NCBI GenBank assembly: GCA_965208275.1
Contig: OZ242331.1
Coordinates: 186,001 to 250,000 of the forward strand
Source: Bin5 sp022827195
Lineage (GTDB): Bacteria; Chloroflexota; Anaerolineae; Caldilineales; Caldilineaceae
Direction: 5' to 3'
DNA length: 64,000 bases
Shown: positions 25,156-33,633 of the stretch, in pieces
Position numbering within the stretch: position 1 is the stretch's first letter
How the letters are laid out: every line of letters begins with the position of its first letter
The notes under the pieces: generated by a model
What the model was told of the DNA's origin: nothing
Databases searched by the model: none
The model's input: the letters and a program-made list of their open reading frames with translations, nothing else
Made by a program: the position numbers and the translations under genes

Positions 25156-27144
25156 TTAGGACTCGCTGAAGGCGTAGCCGCCTCTTCTTCCGGCTACCAC
25201 TTCCTCTACAATTTCTCCATTTGCTTCGATCCCGGAAAAGAGCGTGCGCGCCTCCTGGAGGTGCTCGAAACCGCCGACGAGTGTCAGGTGATCTCCCTGC
25301 TCGAGAAGTGTATGGCCGCGCGGCACGATGAACTCGCCGGAGCGGCGGATGGAGAGGATCAGCACATCGCCGGGCAGGTCGATCTCGCGCAGGGCCTTGT
25401 CGTAGAAGATTGGCTCATAGACGGCGACTTCGCCTACTTCTTTGTTGTCATCGGTGCGGGTCAGGAGTTCGTAGATGTCGGGATTGCGGGCCAGTAGGCT
25501 CAGGAGCGCGGCCTGGTCGAGCGCGGGGTTGAAGACGGTGACGTTGATGTTTTCGAATTCGGCGAGGCGGCTGGAGTCGGAGACGAGCGTCACGATGTGG
25601 TTGACGCCGAAGCGCGTGCGGGCGGCGCGGCAGATATGGAGGTTCAGGTCGGTGTCGGCGGAGGTAACGACGACGGCTGGGGTCTGGTCGAGCCGTTCGC
25701 CGAGGACGGGGTCGTTGTCGTCGATTCCGGCCTGAATGACGTCGATACCGTCGGAGGTGCGCTGTCGGGCGCTTGCGACCTGGTTAGGGTCGGCGTCGAC
25801 GATGAGGACATGTTCGTGGTGGCCGAGCAGCTGTTCGGCGACCTGGACGCCGACGCGGTCGCCGCCGAAGACGACGATGGGGTGGGTCACGGCAGCCGAG
25901 GCGCGCGGGACGATGCGGTTGAAGATGAGCGGGGCGGCGGTGACGGTGACGACGGCGACGAGAATAATCATCGCGTTGATCGACTCGCTGATGATGCCCA
26001 GCTGCAGGCCGATGGCCGAGGCGGCGACGATGAGGGAGAGGCGCGAGGAGAGGAGGAATCCGGCTGAAAAGGTCTCGCGCCAGGTGAACTGCAGCCTGAA
26101 GAACAGGGCCGGCAGCATTTTGACGAGAAAGGCGGCGATCACGAGGAAGGGGAGGATGAGCAGGGCCCCAGGAGAGCTGATGAGAACGCCGAGGTTAAAG
26201 TTGGCGCCGACCATGATGAAAAAGATTGGGATGAAGAAGCCGAAGCCGACGGCCTCAAGCTGGTGCATCGCCTCCATGTCCTCGCGCGTGGAGATGAGCG
26301 AGAGCATGGCGCCGGCGATGAAGGCGCCGAGGATGATCTCTGCGCCGAGCGTTTCGGCGAGGACGACGAAGAGCAGCATGACGGTGAAGGCGCCGCGGAT
26401 TTTGAGGCGTGCGGTGGCGTGGCTGAGATCGTCGAGCCTGCGGCGGACGGCCTGCACGCTGTCCATGATGCCCAGGCGGTAGAGGATGAAGAAGACGACG
26501 AAGAGAACGCTGATCAGCAGAATGTCGAGCCTAAGGCCGTGTGAGACGGTGGCGACGACGATGGTGATGAGGAGCATGGTTGCGAAGTCGGCGATGAGGG
26601 CGGAGATGAGGATGGTTTGGCCGAAGCGGCCGCGGGTCAGCCCCTGCTCTTTGAGGACGGGCATGACGACGCCGAGTGAGGTCGTGGACATGATCAGGGC
26701 CATCATCCAGGGGTTGCGGACGAGCCCCAGGCGCATGAGCACGAGGCCGACGACGGTGGAGAGGGCGAGCGTGAGGAGGAAGCTGAGCAGGCCGATTGAG
26801 AACGGCCCGGGCCTGAGAAGGCCATACGCGCCGGTTGTCGCGCGTTCGGTGCGGGCGGCGCGGTCGGAAAGGCTGCCTGTGCGCTCGACGTTGAGATTGG
26901 CGAAGTCGATCTCGGTCCCGGCGAGGAACATCAGAAAGACGAAACCGAATTCGGCCAGGAGCGTTAGCAGGGGCTCCTCGTGGGTGACCCAGCCGAAGCC
27001 GCTGCGTCCGATGACGATACCGGCCAGGATTTCGCCGACGACGATAGGCAGCCTGAGGCGTTTGAAGCGGACAAGCAGCAGCGGGACGATGAATGCCAGG
27101 GCGATGACGATCAGGAGCGGGGCAAAGCCGGCTTCAGCTTCCAT
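25156..27144 (-). CDS. KefB-type cation:proton antiporter with TrkA-N and TrkA-C domains
   Basis: 662 aa, CPA2 family. About residues 10-400 are a membrane domain of twelve or more helices, with GRSGFGWV and the EFGFVFLMFLAGTEID motif that ends in the ion-binding acid, and IILGAFIAGAMLSLIS. A Rossmann NAD-binding TrkA-N domain follows (IVVFGGDRVGVQVAEQLLG, VLIVDADPNQV) and a TrkA-C domain (VGEVAVYEPIF ... GEFIVPRGHTLLEQGDHLTLVGG). K+ or Na+/H+ exchange gated by nucleotide is expected. It is transcribed divergently from the helicase gene, 117 nt apart. Confidence 0.92.
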   Translation of the reverse strand: MEAEAGFAPLLIVIALAFIVPLLLVRFKRLRLPIVVGEILAGIVIGRSGFGWVTHEEPLLTLLAEFGFVFLMFLAGTEIDFANLNVERTGSLSDRAARTERATTGAYGLLRPGPFSIGLLSFLLTLALSTVVGLVLMRLGLVRNPWMMALIMSTTSLGVVMPVLKEQGLTRGRFGQTILISALIADFATMLLITIVVATVSHGLRLDILLISVLFVVFFILYRLGIMDSVQAVRRRLDDLSHATARLKIRGAFTVMLLFVVLAETLGAEIILGAFIAGAMLSLISTREDMEAMHQLEAVGFGFFIPIFFIMVGANFNLGVLISSPGALLILPFLVIAAFLVKMLPALFFRLQFTWRETFSAGFLLSSRLSLIVAASAIGLQLGIISESINAMIILVAVVTVTAAPLIFNRIVPRASAAVTHPIVVFGGDRVGVQVAEQLLGHHEHVLIVDADPNQVASARQRTSDGIDVIQAGIDDNDPVLGERLDQTPAVVVTSADTDLNLHICRAARTRFGVNHIVTLVSDSSRLAEFENINVTVFNPALDQAALLSLLARNPDIYELLTRTDDNKEVGEVAVYEPIFYDKALREIDLPGDVLILSIRRSGEFIVPRGHTLLEQGDHLTLVGGFEHLQEARTLFSGIEANGEIVEEVVAGRRGGYAFSES

Positions 27145-27261
27145 ACGGTTCCAGAGGTGTCATAATTGGAGCAATTTGAGCATTGTGCAGCTGGATGTGA
27201 AGCGGCTGGAGGTCCCCGGGATGGCTTGATCGGGCATTCTGATTCTGTTACCCTAACATCC

Positions 27262-29736
27262 ATGAACGGGGACGGGCAAGAATCTCTGCGCGGGGTGATC
27301 GAGCGCATCACATTCCACAACGAGGAGAACGGCTACACGGTCGCCAAGTTGGCGCTTGAGATGCCGACGCGCCATCTGCCCCACTGGCAGAAGGAGGCGC
27401 CGATCGTGGGCAACATGGTCGGCATCAACGTGGGCGAGGCGGTTGAGCTGCAGGGGCGCTGGGAGGTGCACCCGCAGTACGGCAAGCAGTTCAGCTTTAC
27501 GGGAATGCGTACGGTGCTGCCGGCGACTGTTGCCGGCATCGAGAGGTACCTTGGCAGCGGCCTGATCCGGGGCGTGGGGCCGGTGACGGCCAAGCGGGTC
27601 GTGGCCCATTTCGGCGAGCGGACGCTCGACATAATTGACGGCGAACCGGAGCGGCTGTCGGAGGTCGGCGGCGTGGGCCGCAAGAGGGTCTCGATGATCC
27701 GGGCGGCCTGGTCTGAGATGAAGGCGATCAAGGAGGTGATGATCTTTCTGCAGGGGCACGGGGTCAGCGCCGGCCTGGCGACGAAGATCTATAAGCGTTA
27801 CGGCGACGACGCGGTCTCGATTGTACGGCATGACCCTTACCGGCTGGCGGAGGACGTCTATGGCATCGGCTTTGTGACCGCGGACAGGATCGCGGCTGCG
27901 CTTGGCATTGAGGGCGACGCGCCGCAGCGGATAGCGGCGGGCGTGGCCTTCACGCTGGAGAAGGCGGGTAGCGAGGGGCATGTTTACCTGCCGAGCCCTG
28001 AACTGGTTGCGCAGGCCGGCGGGCTTCTCGATGCCGGAATGCAGAAGACTGCCGCAGGTGTGCTGCGGCTGGAAGGGGCGGAACGGGTGAAGCTGGCGGC
28101 GGAGCCGGGCGGCGAGGCGGACGCGCTTCGCTGGGCGGTTGCCGGCGTGTACGGGCCGTCGGACGGGGGGCCTCTTCCTCTGTTACCGGAGACCCGCAGC
28201 CCGTTTGACGAGCCGTCCGAAGAGCGGGTCGAGGCGTTGCTGCAGGGGGAGCAAGCGGTCTACCTGACGCCGATGTATTACGCCGAGGTTGGGGTCGGCA
28301 ATCGCCTGGGCCGGCTGGCGCAGGGCGGTGGCGACGCGTCGCGCCGGGCGGTGCGCGGTCCGTCAGCGTTGGACCGGTTGCGGCAGGTGGACTGGGAGGG
28401 GAGGTTTTCGCAGCTGGAAGGGGCGCAGGCGGACGGGTCGGGGCTGCGGCTTGTGCCGCGGCAGAAGGCGGCGGTGCGCTCGGCGTTGACGCACAGGCTG
28501 ACCGTACTGACGGGAGGGCCCGGCACGGGCAAGACGACGGTTGTGCGCACGATCCTCGATATGTGCGAGCAGGCGGGCGCGGTTGCGCTGCTGGCGGCGC
28601 CGACAGGTCGCGCGGCCAAGCGTATGGCCGAGGCGACCGGGCGCCCGGCGAAGACGGTCCACCGGCTGTTGGAGTTTCAGCCGGGCGCCGGTTTTTCCTT
28701 CAAGCGCAACGAGGAGCATCCGCTGCGGGGGGACCTGCTGATCGTCGACGAGGCGTCGATGCTGGACCTGCTGCTGACGAACAGCCTGTTGAAGGCGGTG
28801 CCGCCGGGGATGTCGCTGTTGCTGGTGGGCGACGTGGACCAGCTGCCGAGCGTGGGGGCGGGCAATGTCCTGGGCGACGTGATCGCGGCGATAGAGGAGG
28901 GCGGCGGCGATGCGGCGCGGTCGGGGGATGCGGCCGTGTGGGGCGAGGCCGCGGTTGTGCGCCTGGAGACGATATTCCGGCAGGCGGCCGGCAGTTACAT
29001 CGTCGAGAACGCGCACCGCATCAATCGCGGGCAGATGCCGGTCCTGACGCAGTCGGCGGCGCATGGAGAGGCAGCCGCGGTCGATTTCTTTCTCTTTCGC
29101 ACCGAGGAGCCGGAGCGGGCCTCCGAGTTGTGCGTTGAGCTGGTGCAGGAGCGGATTCCGCGGCGGTTTGGGATTGCGGCGGAGGAGATCCAGGTGCTGA
29201 GCCCGATGCACCGCGGTGCGGCCGGGGTCGGCGCACTGAACGAGGCGTTGCAGGGTGCACTGAATCCACCCCGACCCGACGGGGGCGAGCGGGCGATGGG
29301 CAGCCGCGTTTTTCGCGTCGGCGACCGCGTGATGCAGGTGCGCAACAACTACGATAAAGATGTATTCAACGGCGATATGGGCTATATTAAATGTGTCGAC
29401 GGGGTTGAACAGCGTCTGGTGGTCGAATTTGACGGCCGGCTGGTTCCGTACGATTTTCTTGACCTGGACGAGCTGGTCCACGCCTACGCGATCAGCGTTC
29501 ACAAGAGCCAGGGGAGTGAGTTCCCGGCGGTCGTCATACCGGTGCTGACCGGCCACTACATGATGCTGCGGCGCAATCTACTCTACACGGCGGTGACGCG
29601 GGCACAGCGGCTGGTGGTGCTGGTGGGCCAGCCGAGAGCAATAGGAATCGCCGTTGGCAACGACAAGGAGGCCCGGCGCTACAGCGGACTGACCGCGCGT
29701 TTGCTCCGGACCCCGGTAAGGGAGATCTTTGCATGA
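27262..29736 (+). CDS. recD2: RecD2-like ATP-dependent DNA helicase
   Basis: 824 aa from ATG 27262; the frame is open upstream to 27166 without better support. The N-terminal OB-like part reads SLRGVIERITFHNEENGYTV. Helix-hairpin-helix motifs follow (GVGPVTAKRVVAHFGER, VGGVGRKRVSMI). The helicase core starts near residue 400 with Walker A GGPGTGKTTVVR (about 418), motif II LLIVDEASMLDLLL (about 494), GDVDQLPSVGAGN, and motif VI YTAVTRAQRLVVLVG; the SH3 insertion precedes it. This is the RecBC-independent 5'-3' helicase form. The next gene overlaps by ATGA. Confidence 0.92.
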   Translation: MNGDGQESLRGVIERITFHNEENGYTVAKLALEMPTRHLPHWQKEAPIVGNMVGINVGEAVELQGRWEVHPQYGKQFSFTGMRTVLPATVAGIERYLGSGLIRGVGPVTAKRVVAHFGERTLDIIDGEPERLSEVGGVGRKRVSMIRAAWSEMKAIKEVMIFLQGHGVSAGLATKIYKRYGDDAVSIVRHDPYRLAEDVYGIGFVTADRIAAALGIEGDAPQRIAAGVAFTLEKAGSEGHVYLPSPELVAQAGGLLDAGMQKTAAGVLRLEGAERVKLAAEPGGEADALRWAVAGVYGPSDGGPLPLLPETRSPFDEPSEERVEALLQGEQAVYLTPMYYAEVGVGNRLGRLAQGGGDASRRAVRGPSALDRLRQVDWEGRFSQLEGAQADGSGLRLVPRQKAAVRSALTHRLTVLTGGPGTGKTTVVRTILDMCEQAGAVALLAAPTGRAAKRMAEATGRPAKTVHRLLEFQPGAGFSFKRNEEHPLRGDLLIVDEASMLDLLLTNSLLKAVPPGMSLLLVGDVDQLPSVGAGNVLGDVIAAIEEGGGDAARSGDAAVWGEAAVVRLETIFRQAAGSYIVENAHRINRGQMPVLTQSAAHGEAAAVDFFLFRTEEPERASELCVELVQERIPRRFGIAAEEIQVLSPMHRGAAGVGALNEALQGALNPPRPDGGERAMGSRVFRVGDRVMQVRNNYDKDVFNGDMGYIKCVDGVEQRLVVEFDGRLVPYDFLDLDELVHAYAISVHKSQGSEFPAVVIPVLTGHYMMLRRNLLYTAVTRAQRLVVLVGQPRAIGIAVGNDKEARRYSGLTARLLRTPVREIFA

Positions 29737-30515
29737 ACAGCAACGAAAAGCCACTGGTCGCGGTACAGCTGTACAGTCTGCGTCATCTTTCAGAAAAATT
29801 CGAGGACTTGGCGGCCGCGGCCGCGCAGGCCGGGTACGAGGGCGTCGAACTGATGCATCTGGCGGACCGCCCGGGAGGGGAGGCGAAAGCGGTCTTGGAG
29901 GAGCACGGGCTGCAGTCGGTTTCTGCCCACGTTCCCTACGAAGCGCTGTCGGAGGATTTTACCGCGACGGTGGCGTTTCATCAGGCCGCGGGCAACGACT
30001 GTCTGGTTTTGCCGGGGCCGGCGCTGGGGCTGCGCGAGTCTGAGAGCGGCGAGTCGTGGCGGGCTTTCGGGCAGACGCTCAACGAACTGGGCCGGCGCTG
30101 CCGCGAGGAGGGCGTCCGGCTTGGCTACCACAACCATGCCTTCGAGATGGCGGTCTACGACGGCACGCGGGCGATCGACTGGCTGCTGGGTAGCGCCGAC
30201 CCGGAAAACGTCTTTTGGGAACCGGACCTGGCTTGGATCAGCGACGGCGGCGTGGACCCGCTGGAGATGGTGGAGCAGTACGCGGGGCGCTGCCCGCGCA
30301 TTCATGCCAAGGACTTGGCGCCTGCGGGCGAAAACGAGGACCAGATGGGCTTGGCCGATGTCGGCTACGGAACGCTGGACTGGGAGGCGCTGTTGCCGGC
30401 GTGCCGCGCGGCCGGCGCCGAGTGTTACATTGTCGAGCACGACCTGCCCAAGGACCCGGTCGCCAGCGTACGCCGCAGCCGCGAGTTTTTGGAAAGCCGG
30501 GTGCAGCGGGCGTGA
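29733..30515 (+). CDS. Sugar phosphate isomerase/epimerase (AP endonuclease 2 family TIM barrel)
   Basis: 260 aa. VAVQLYSLRHLSEKFEDLAA, GYEGVELMHLAD and GYHNHAFEM are the metal-binding strands; FWEPDLAWISDGGVDPLEM and RIHAKDLAP follow, and YIVEHDLPKDP gives the final Glu/His pair. This is the xylose-isomerase-like TIM barrel seen in sugar and inositol catabolism. Its ATG overlaps the TGA of the helicase (ATGA). That is an odd pairing, since the functions are unrelated; it probably reflects compact packing. Confidence 0.88.
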   Translation: MNSNEKPLVAVQLYSLRHLSEKFEDLAAAAAQAGYEGVELMHLADRPGGEAKAVLEEHGLQSVSAHVPYEALSEDFTATVAFHQAAGNDCLVLPGPALGLRESESGESWRAFGQTLNELGRRCREEGVRLGYHNHAFEMAVYDGTRAIDWLLGSADPENVFWEPDLAWISDGGVDPLEMVEQYAGRCPRIHAKDLAPAGENEDQMGLADVGYGTLDWEALLPACRAAGAECYIVEHDLPKDPVASVRRSREFLESRVQRA

Positions 30516-30545
30516 GGATCTGTCGCGTCGCCAGTGGAGGAGATT

Positions 30546-30962
30546 TTGGCTAAATCGGCAATGTTTGAAGGGCTCGTTTTCGACGAACGCCGCAACGCAG
30601 CGCCGGTGAAGTATGTCGGTGAGCGCCCCTGTTACGTGGTCGACGAGGACGGGTTCCTGCGCCACATAGACGCCGCCGAGGTGGACCAGCAGGTGCTGGA
30701 CTATCTGAAGGGGCAGGTCGACCAGCACCGGGACCTGGCGGTGAGCGGCATGTTGGACCTGATGGGGAAGAACGACATATTCACGAAGGCGGCGGTCGAG
30801 TCATCGATCGACAATATCGACCAGGCGGTCGGCCAGGAGATCCCGGAACAGTCGCGCCAGTGGCTGGGCATGATGGGCTTCCGCGTCATCATCGACGACG
30901 GCGGGCACGTCGTGGAGATCGAGATGCCGACGGGCGGCATCGAAGAGGACGACGACTACTGA
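30546..30962 (+). CDS. Conserved hypothetical acidic protein
   Basis: 138 aa. TTG 30546 is preferred because GGAGGAG lies just before it; a GTG at 30534 overlaps that site. The sequence MFEGLVFDERRNAAPVKYVG, PCYVVDEDGFLRHIDAAEVD and QVLDYLKGQ is followed by a helical middle and an acidic C-terminus (GGIEEDDDY). No enzyme motif is seen. It resembles small proteins of Chloroflexota with no assigned role (from memory). It ends the plus-strand run that starts with the helicase. Confidence 0.75.
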   Translation: MAKSAMFEGLVFDERRNAAPVKYVGERPCYVVDEDGFLRHIDAAEVDQQVLDYLKGQVDQHRDLAVSGMLDLMGKNDIFTKAAVESSIDNIDQAVGQEIPEQSRQWLGMMGFRVIIDDGGHVVEIEMPTGGIEEDDDY

Positions 30963-31014
30963 TTCGGGGCCGCCGGGCGGACGCGCCCTTGCTTCCGCCC
31001 GCGCTCATCCGCGA

Positions 31015-32922
31015 TCAAGAATTCAGGTGCCAGTCGGGGTCGGTCAGGGCCTCGTAGACGACGCCGCCCTCGACATTGCGAGGCATCGGCAGGCCCAGCA
31101 GGTAGCAGAGGGTGGGCGCCACGTCGACCGCCCGCACCTGACCCCGCAGAGTTATCCCCTCCTTGACGCCGGGACCGGCGAGAACGAAGGTGCAGTGCTG
31201 TCCGGCGATGCCGAAGCTGACGGACGGCAGCTGCTTGCCGTGGGCGCCGTCGAATTCGGGGCGCAGGGCGTAGACGACGTCGCCGACGGTATCGCCCCAG
31301 AGGTTGACCATCTCGGCGTCGGCGCGCGTGACCGCCAGGGCGAATGGATGGCGGCCGGTTTCTGGATCGGTGTAGGCGTGGAGCGCGTCGATGATCGCCA
31401 GCTGCGTTTCCTCGTAGTCCGAAACCGGCACAATTCCGGTTGGCTCCCGTCCCTGCAGGTTGATGAAGACGTGCACCAGGCCGACAGGCGCGGCGCTCGT
31501 GCGCGACCAGTCGACGGTGCGCCTGCCGTTTTCCTCGCCATAGACCAGCAGGCCGGCCTCTTCGAGCGCTTCCTCTATCAAAATGGAGCGGAACTGATTG
31601 GGCGTGCCGCCGTGGTCGGAAACGAGGCAGACGAGCGTGTCCTCGCCGGCGAGCTGGACGATGCGGCCGATCATGTCGTCGATTGAGGCGTACGTGCGGA
31701 TGACGCCGTCGAGGCTGCGCTGCTGCGTCTCCTTGTCGGCGCCGCTCAGGTCATCGGCCTGGCCGAGGAAGAAGTGGCTGGTGTAGTCGGAGGCATGCGT
31801 TTCGATGAAGAGCATGGTCCAGTCGGCGCGGGTCGCGGTGAGGTAGCCGGCGACGTCGACCAGGCGCTCGTGATGGAAGTCGAGCAGCTCGAAGTAGGTG
31901 TCGTCGTCGATGATACCGAGCGCATCCCTGCCCGGATTCTGCAGGAAGTTGCCGACGTGCTCGTCGAGCTCGGCCGCGACCTCGGGCGGCTCGGTATAGC
32001 CGAGGGCGGGCCAGATCTGGGGCACGAAGAGCTCGAAGGCGTCGGCTTCGGGCGTGAGGTTGACCAGTTTCATGCGCATGTAGCCTTCAACGCTTTCGTC
32101 GTCGATTTCGAAGCTGTCGAGCCACCAGTCGGTCCACTGGCCGACTGCGAGCTCGGCAATCGGGTCGGCGGCATCGCGGGTGCGGCAGATGCGCACGCGG
32201 TCGTAGCCGCTCTCGCCGCCGGCGTAAATGAGGCCGTAGAAGGGTTTGGGTGTTCCCTTTTCGCCTCGCAGCATCGAACCGCGGCCGCGGACGAGGGGTT
32301 GAATCGTCAAGGGCACCTCTTTGAAGGTGCGCGACGACGGCGGCAGATTCGACCAGCCCACGGCGTCGCTGACCGAGATCGAATCGACGTCGGAGACGGT
32401 CTGCAGCGCGCTCGGGTCGAGCGTTTCCGGGTCGCGTTGGCCTTCGATCGAGCGGCGCTGCCAGTTCCCCGCCACGAAGAGGTGATAGCCGGCGATCTGG
32501 TGATGATTGGAGACGCCGGGGCCGGTCCCTTCGACCTGAACGCCGCTGGTTACGGTCGGCGGCCACGACATCTCCCACTTGACCAGCAGAGGGGTGCCGC
32601 CGGCGCGTTCGACGGTGTTCCACAGGTATTCGGCCTGGGACAGGTCGGTGTTGATGCCCCAGACGGTCTCGTCGAGCCGGCCGCCGAGCTTGCGGATGTT
32701 GAAGTCCATGACGCCGTGGTTGCCCGGCCACGCACCGGTCGAAGTGGCGGTCCAGCCGGGGGGCGTGAGCGTGGGGAAGACGCCGATCATGGGACGGTGG
32801 GCGCCGCGGTCGAGCAGTTTGCCAAGGTGGGGCATGTGGCCGCCGTCGACCATGTTGTAGACGAGTTCCATGCTGGCGCCGTCCATGCCGATGAGGATTG
32901 CGCGCCGTGCGGGGCTCTTCAT
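31015..32922 (-). CDS. Alkaline-phosphatase-superfamily phosphodiesterase/pyrophosphatase
   Basis: 635 aa from ATG 32922, with AAGGAGA upstream. The N-terminal metal site and nucleophile are AILIGMDGASMELVYNM and FPTLTPPGWTATSTGAWPG (Thr nucleophile). The C-terminal metal site includes VCLVSDHGGTPN and DGAHGKQ. The substrate could be nucleotides or phosphodiester glycolipids; family members of this length with GWTATSTG are often annotated simply as alkaline phosphatase family. No signal peptide is seen, so it is cytosolic. The large middle insertion (about residues 190-340) is beta-rich. Confidence 0.88.
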   Translation of the reverse strand: MKSPARRAILIGMDGASMELVYNMVDGGHMPHLGKLLDRGAHRPMIGVFPTLTPPGWTATSTGAWPGNHGVMDFNIRKLGGRLDETVWGINTDLSQAEYLWNTVERAGGTPLLVKWEMSWPPTVTSGVQVEGTGPGVSNHHQIAGYHLFVAGNWQRRSIEGQRDPETLDPSALQTVSDVDSISVSDAVGWSNLPPSSRTFKEVPLTIQPLVRGRGSMLRGEKGTPKPFYGLIYAGGESGYDRVRICRTRDAADPIAELAVGQWTDWWLDSFEIDDESVEGYMRMKLVNLTPEADAFELFVPQIWPALGYTEPPEVAAELDEHVGNFLQNPGRDALGIIDDDTYFELLDFHHERLVDVAGYLTATRADWTMLFIETHASDYTSHFFLGQADDLSGADKETQQRSLDGVIRTYASIDDMIGRIVQLAGEDTLVCLVSDHGGTPNQFRSILIEEALEEAGLLVYGEENGRRTVDWSRTSAAPVGLVHVFINLQGREPTGIVPVSDYEETQLAIIDALHAYTDPETGRHPFALAVTRADAEMVNLWGDTVGDVVYALRPEFDGAHGKQLPSVSFGIAGQHCTFVLAGPGVKEGITLRGQVRAVDVAPTLCYLLGLPMPRNVEGGVVYEALTDPDWHLNS

Positions 32923-33079
32923 TGCTTTCTCCTTGTGCGGGTTGCGGTTGCGCCGCTGCCGTGGGGCGATTTTCGCTGGAATGCCAGGCAGGGTACGGTC
33001 AGACATGATAACCCGCAGTGGGTCGAAACGCATAGCGCGGGGGGCGGGTTCCCGGCTGCCGGTGGTGGGCATGGAGGGG

Positions 33080-33440
33080 ATCCACGAAGTGTCACGAATC
33101 TAAACCAAGAAGGGACGGGAGCCTCAATCCACGAAGTGTCACGAATGTAGACGAAGAAGGGACGGGAGCCTCAATCCACGAAGTGTCACGAATGTAGACG
33201 AAGAAGGGACGGGAGCCTCAATCCACGAAGTGTCACGAATCTACACGAAGAAGGGACGGGAGCCTCAATCCACGAAGTGTCACGAATCTACACGAAGAAG
33301 GGACGGGAGCCTCAATCCACGAAGTGTCACGAATCTACACGAAGAAAGGACGGGAACCTTAATCCACGAAGTGTCACGAATCTACACGAAGAAGGGACGG
33401 GAGCCTCAATCCATGAAGGGACACGAAATCACACGAAGGG
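33080..33440. repeat. 47-bp tandem repeat array (minisatellite), seven copies plus a partial
   Basis: Copies start at 33080, 33127, 33174, 33221, 33268, 33315 and 33362, with a diverged end unit at 33409. The unit begins ATCCACGAAGTGTCACGAAT and ends AAGGGACGGGAGCCTCA. Copies differ at one to four positions. Because 47 is not a multiple of three, the + strand stays open in all frames, giving chance peptides; no ribosome site is seen. It belongs to the CACGAA family. Confidence 0.9.
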
Positions 33441-33562
33441 TACAGACTCGATTCGATCGGAGGAAGATGTCCAAGGCGCGGGATGAACGCAGGCGGAGAG
33501 CCGACTTTTTGGGCTTGGCCGTCGTTTGATACGATTGTGAAGTTGGACACAATGGGTTGCTT

Positions 33563-33590
33563 TTGTGCTATAGTTTCTGTTACGTATAAT
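33563..33590 (+). promoter_or_regulatory. Promoter upstream of Asp-box protein gene
   Basis: TTGTGC (33563-33568), a 16-nt spacer and a perfect TATAAT (33585-33590) lie 44 nt before the ATG at 33634. In the leader CCTCC(TTCAG)GGAGG at 33615-33629 forms a small hairpin that hides the ribosome site. Confidence 0.55.
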
Positions 33591-33633
33591 TAAGGTCTTT
33601 CACTTTCTTTCCTGCCTCCTTCAGGGAGGGACT

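Noticed and set aside
33080..33440. CRISPR array
   Set aside because: Units are contiguous and 47 bp long without unique spacers; no cas genes are nearby.
33230..33529. Repeat-encoded peptides of 69-99 aa
   Set aside because: Open only because a 47-bp unit cycles through all frames; no start signal.
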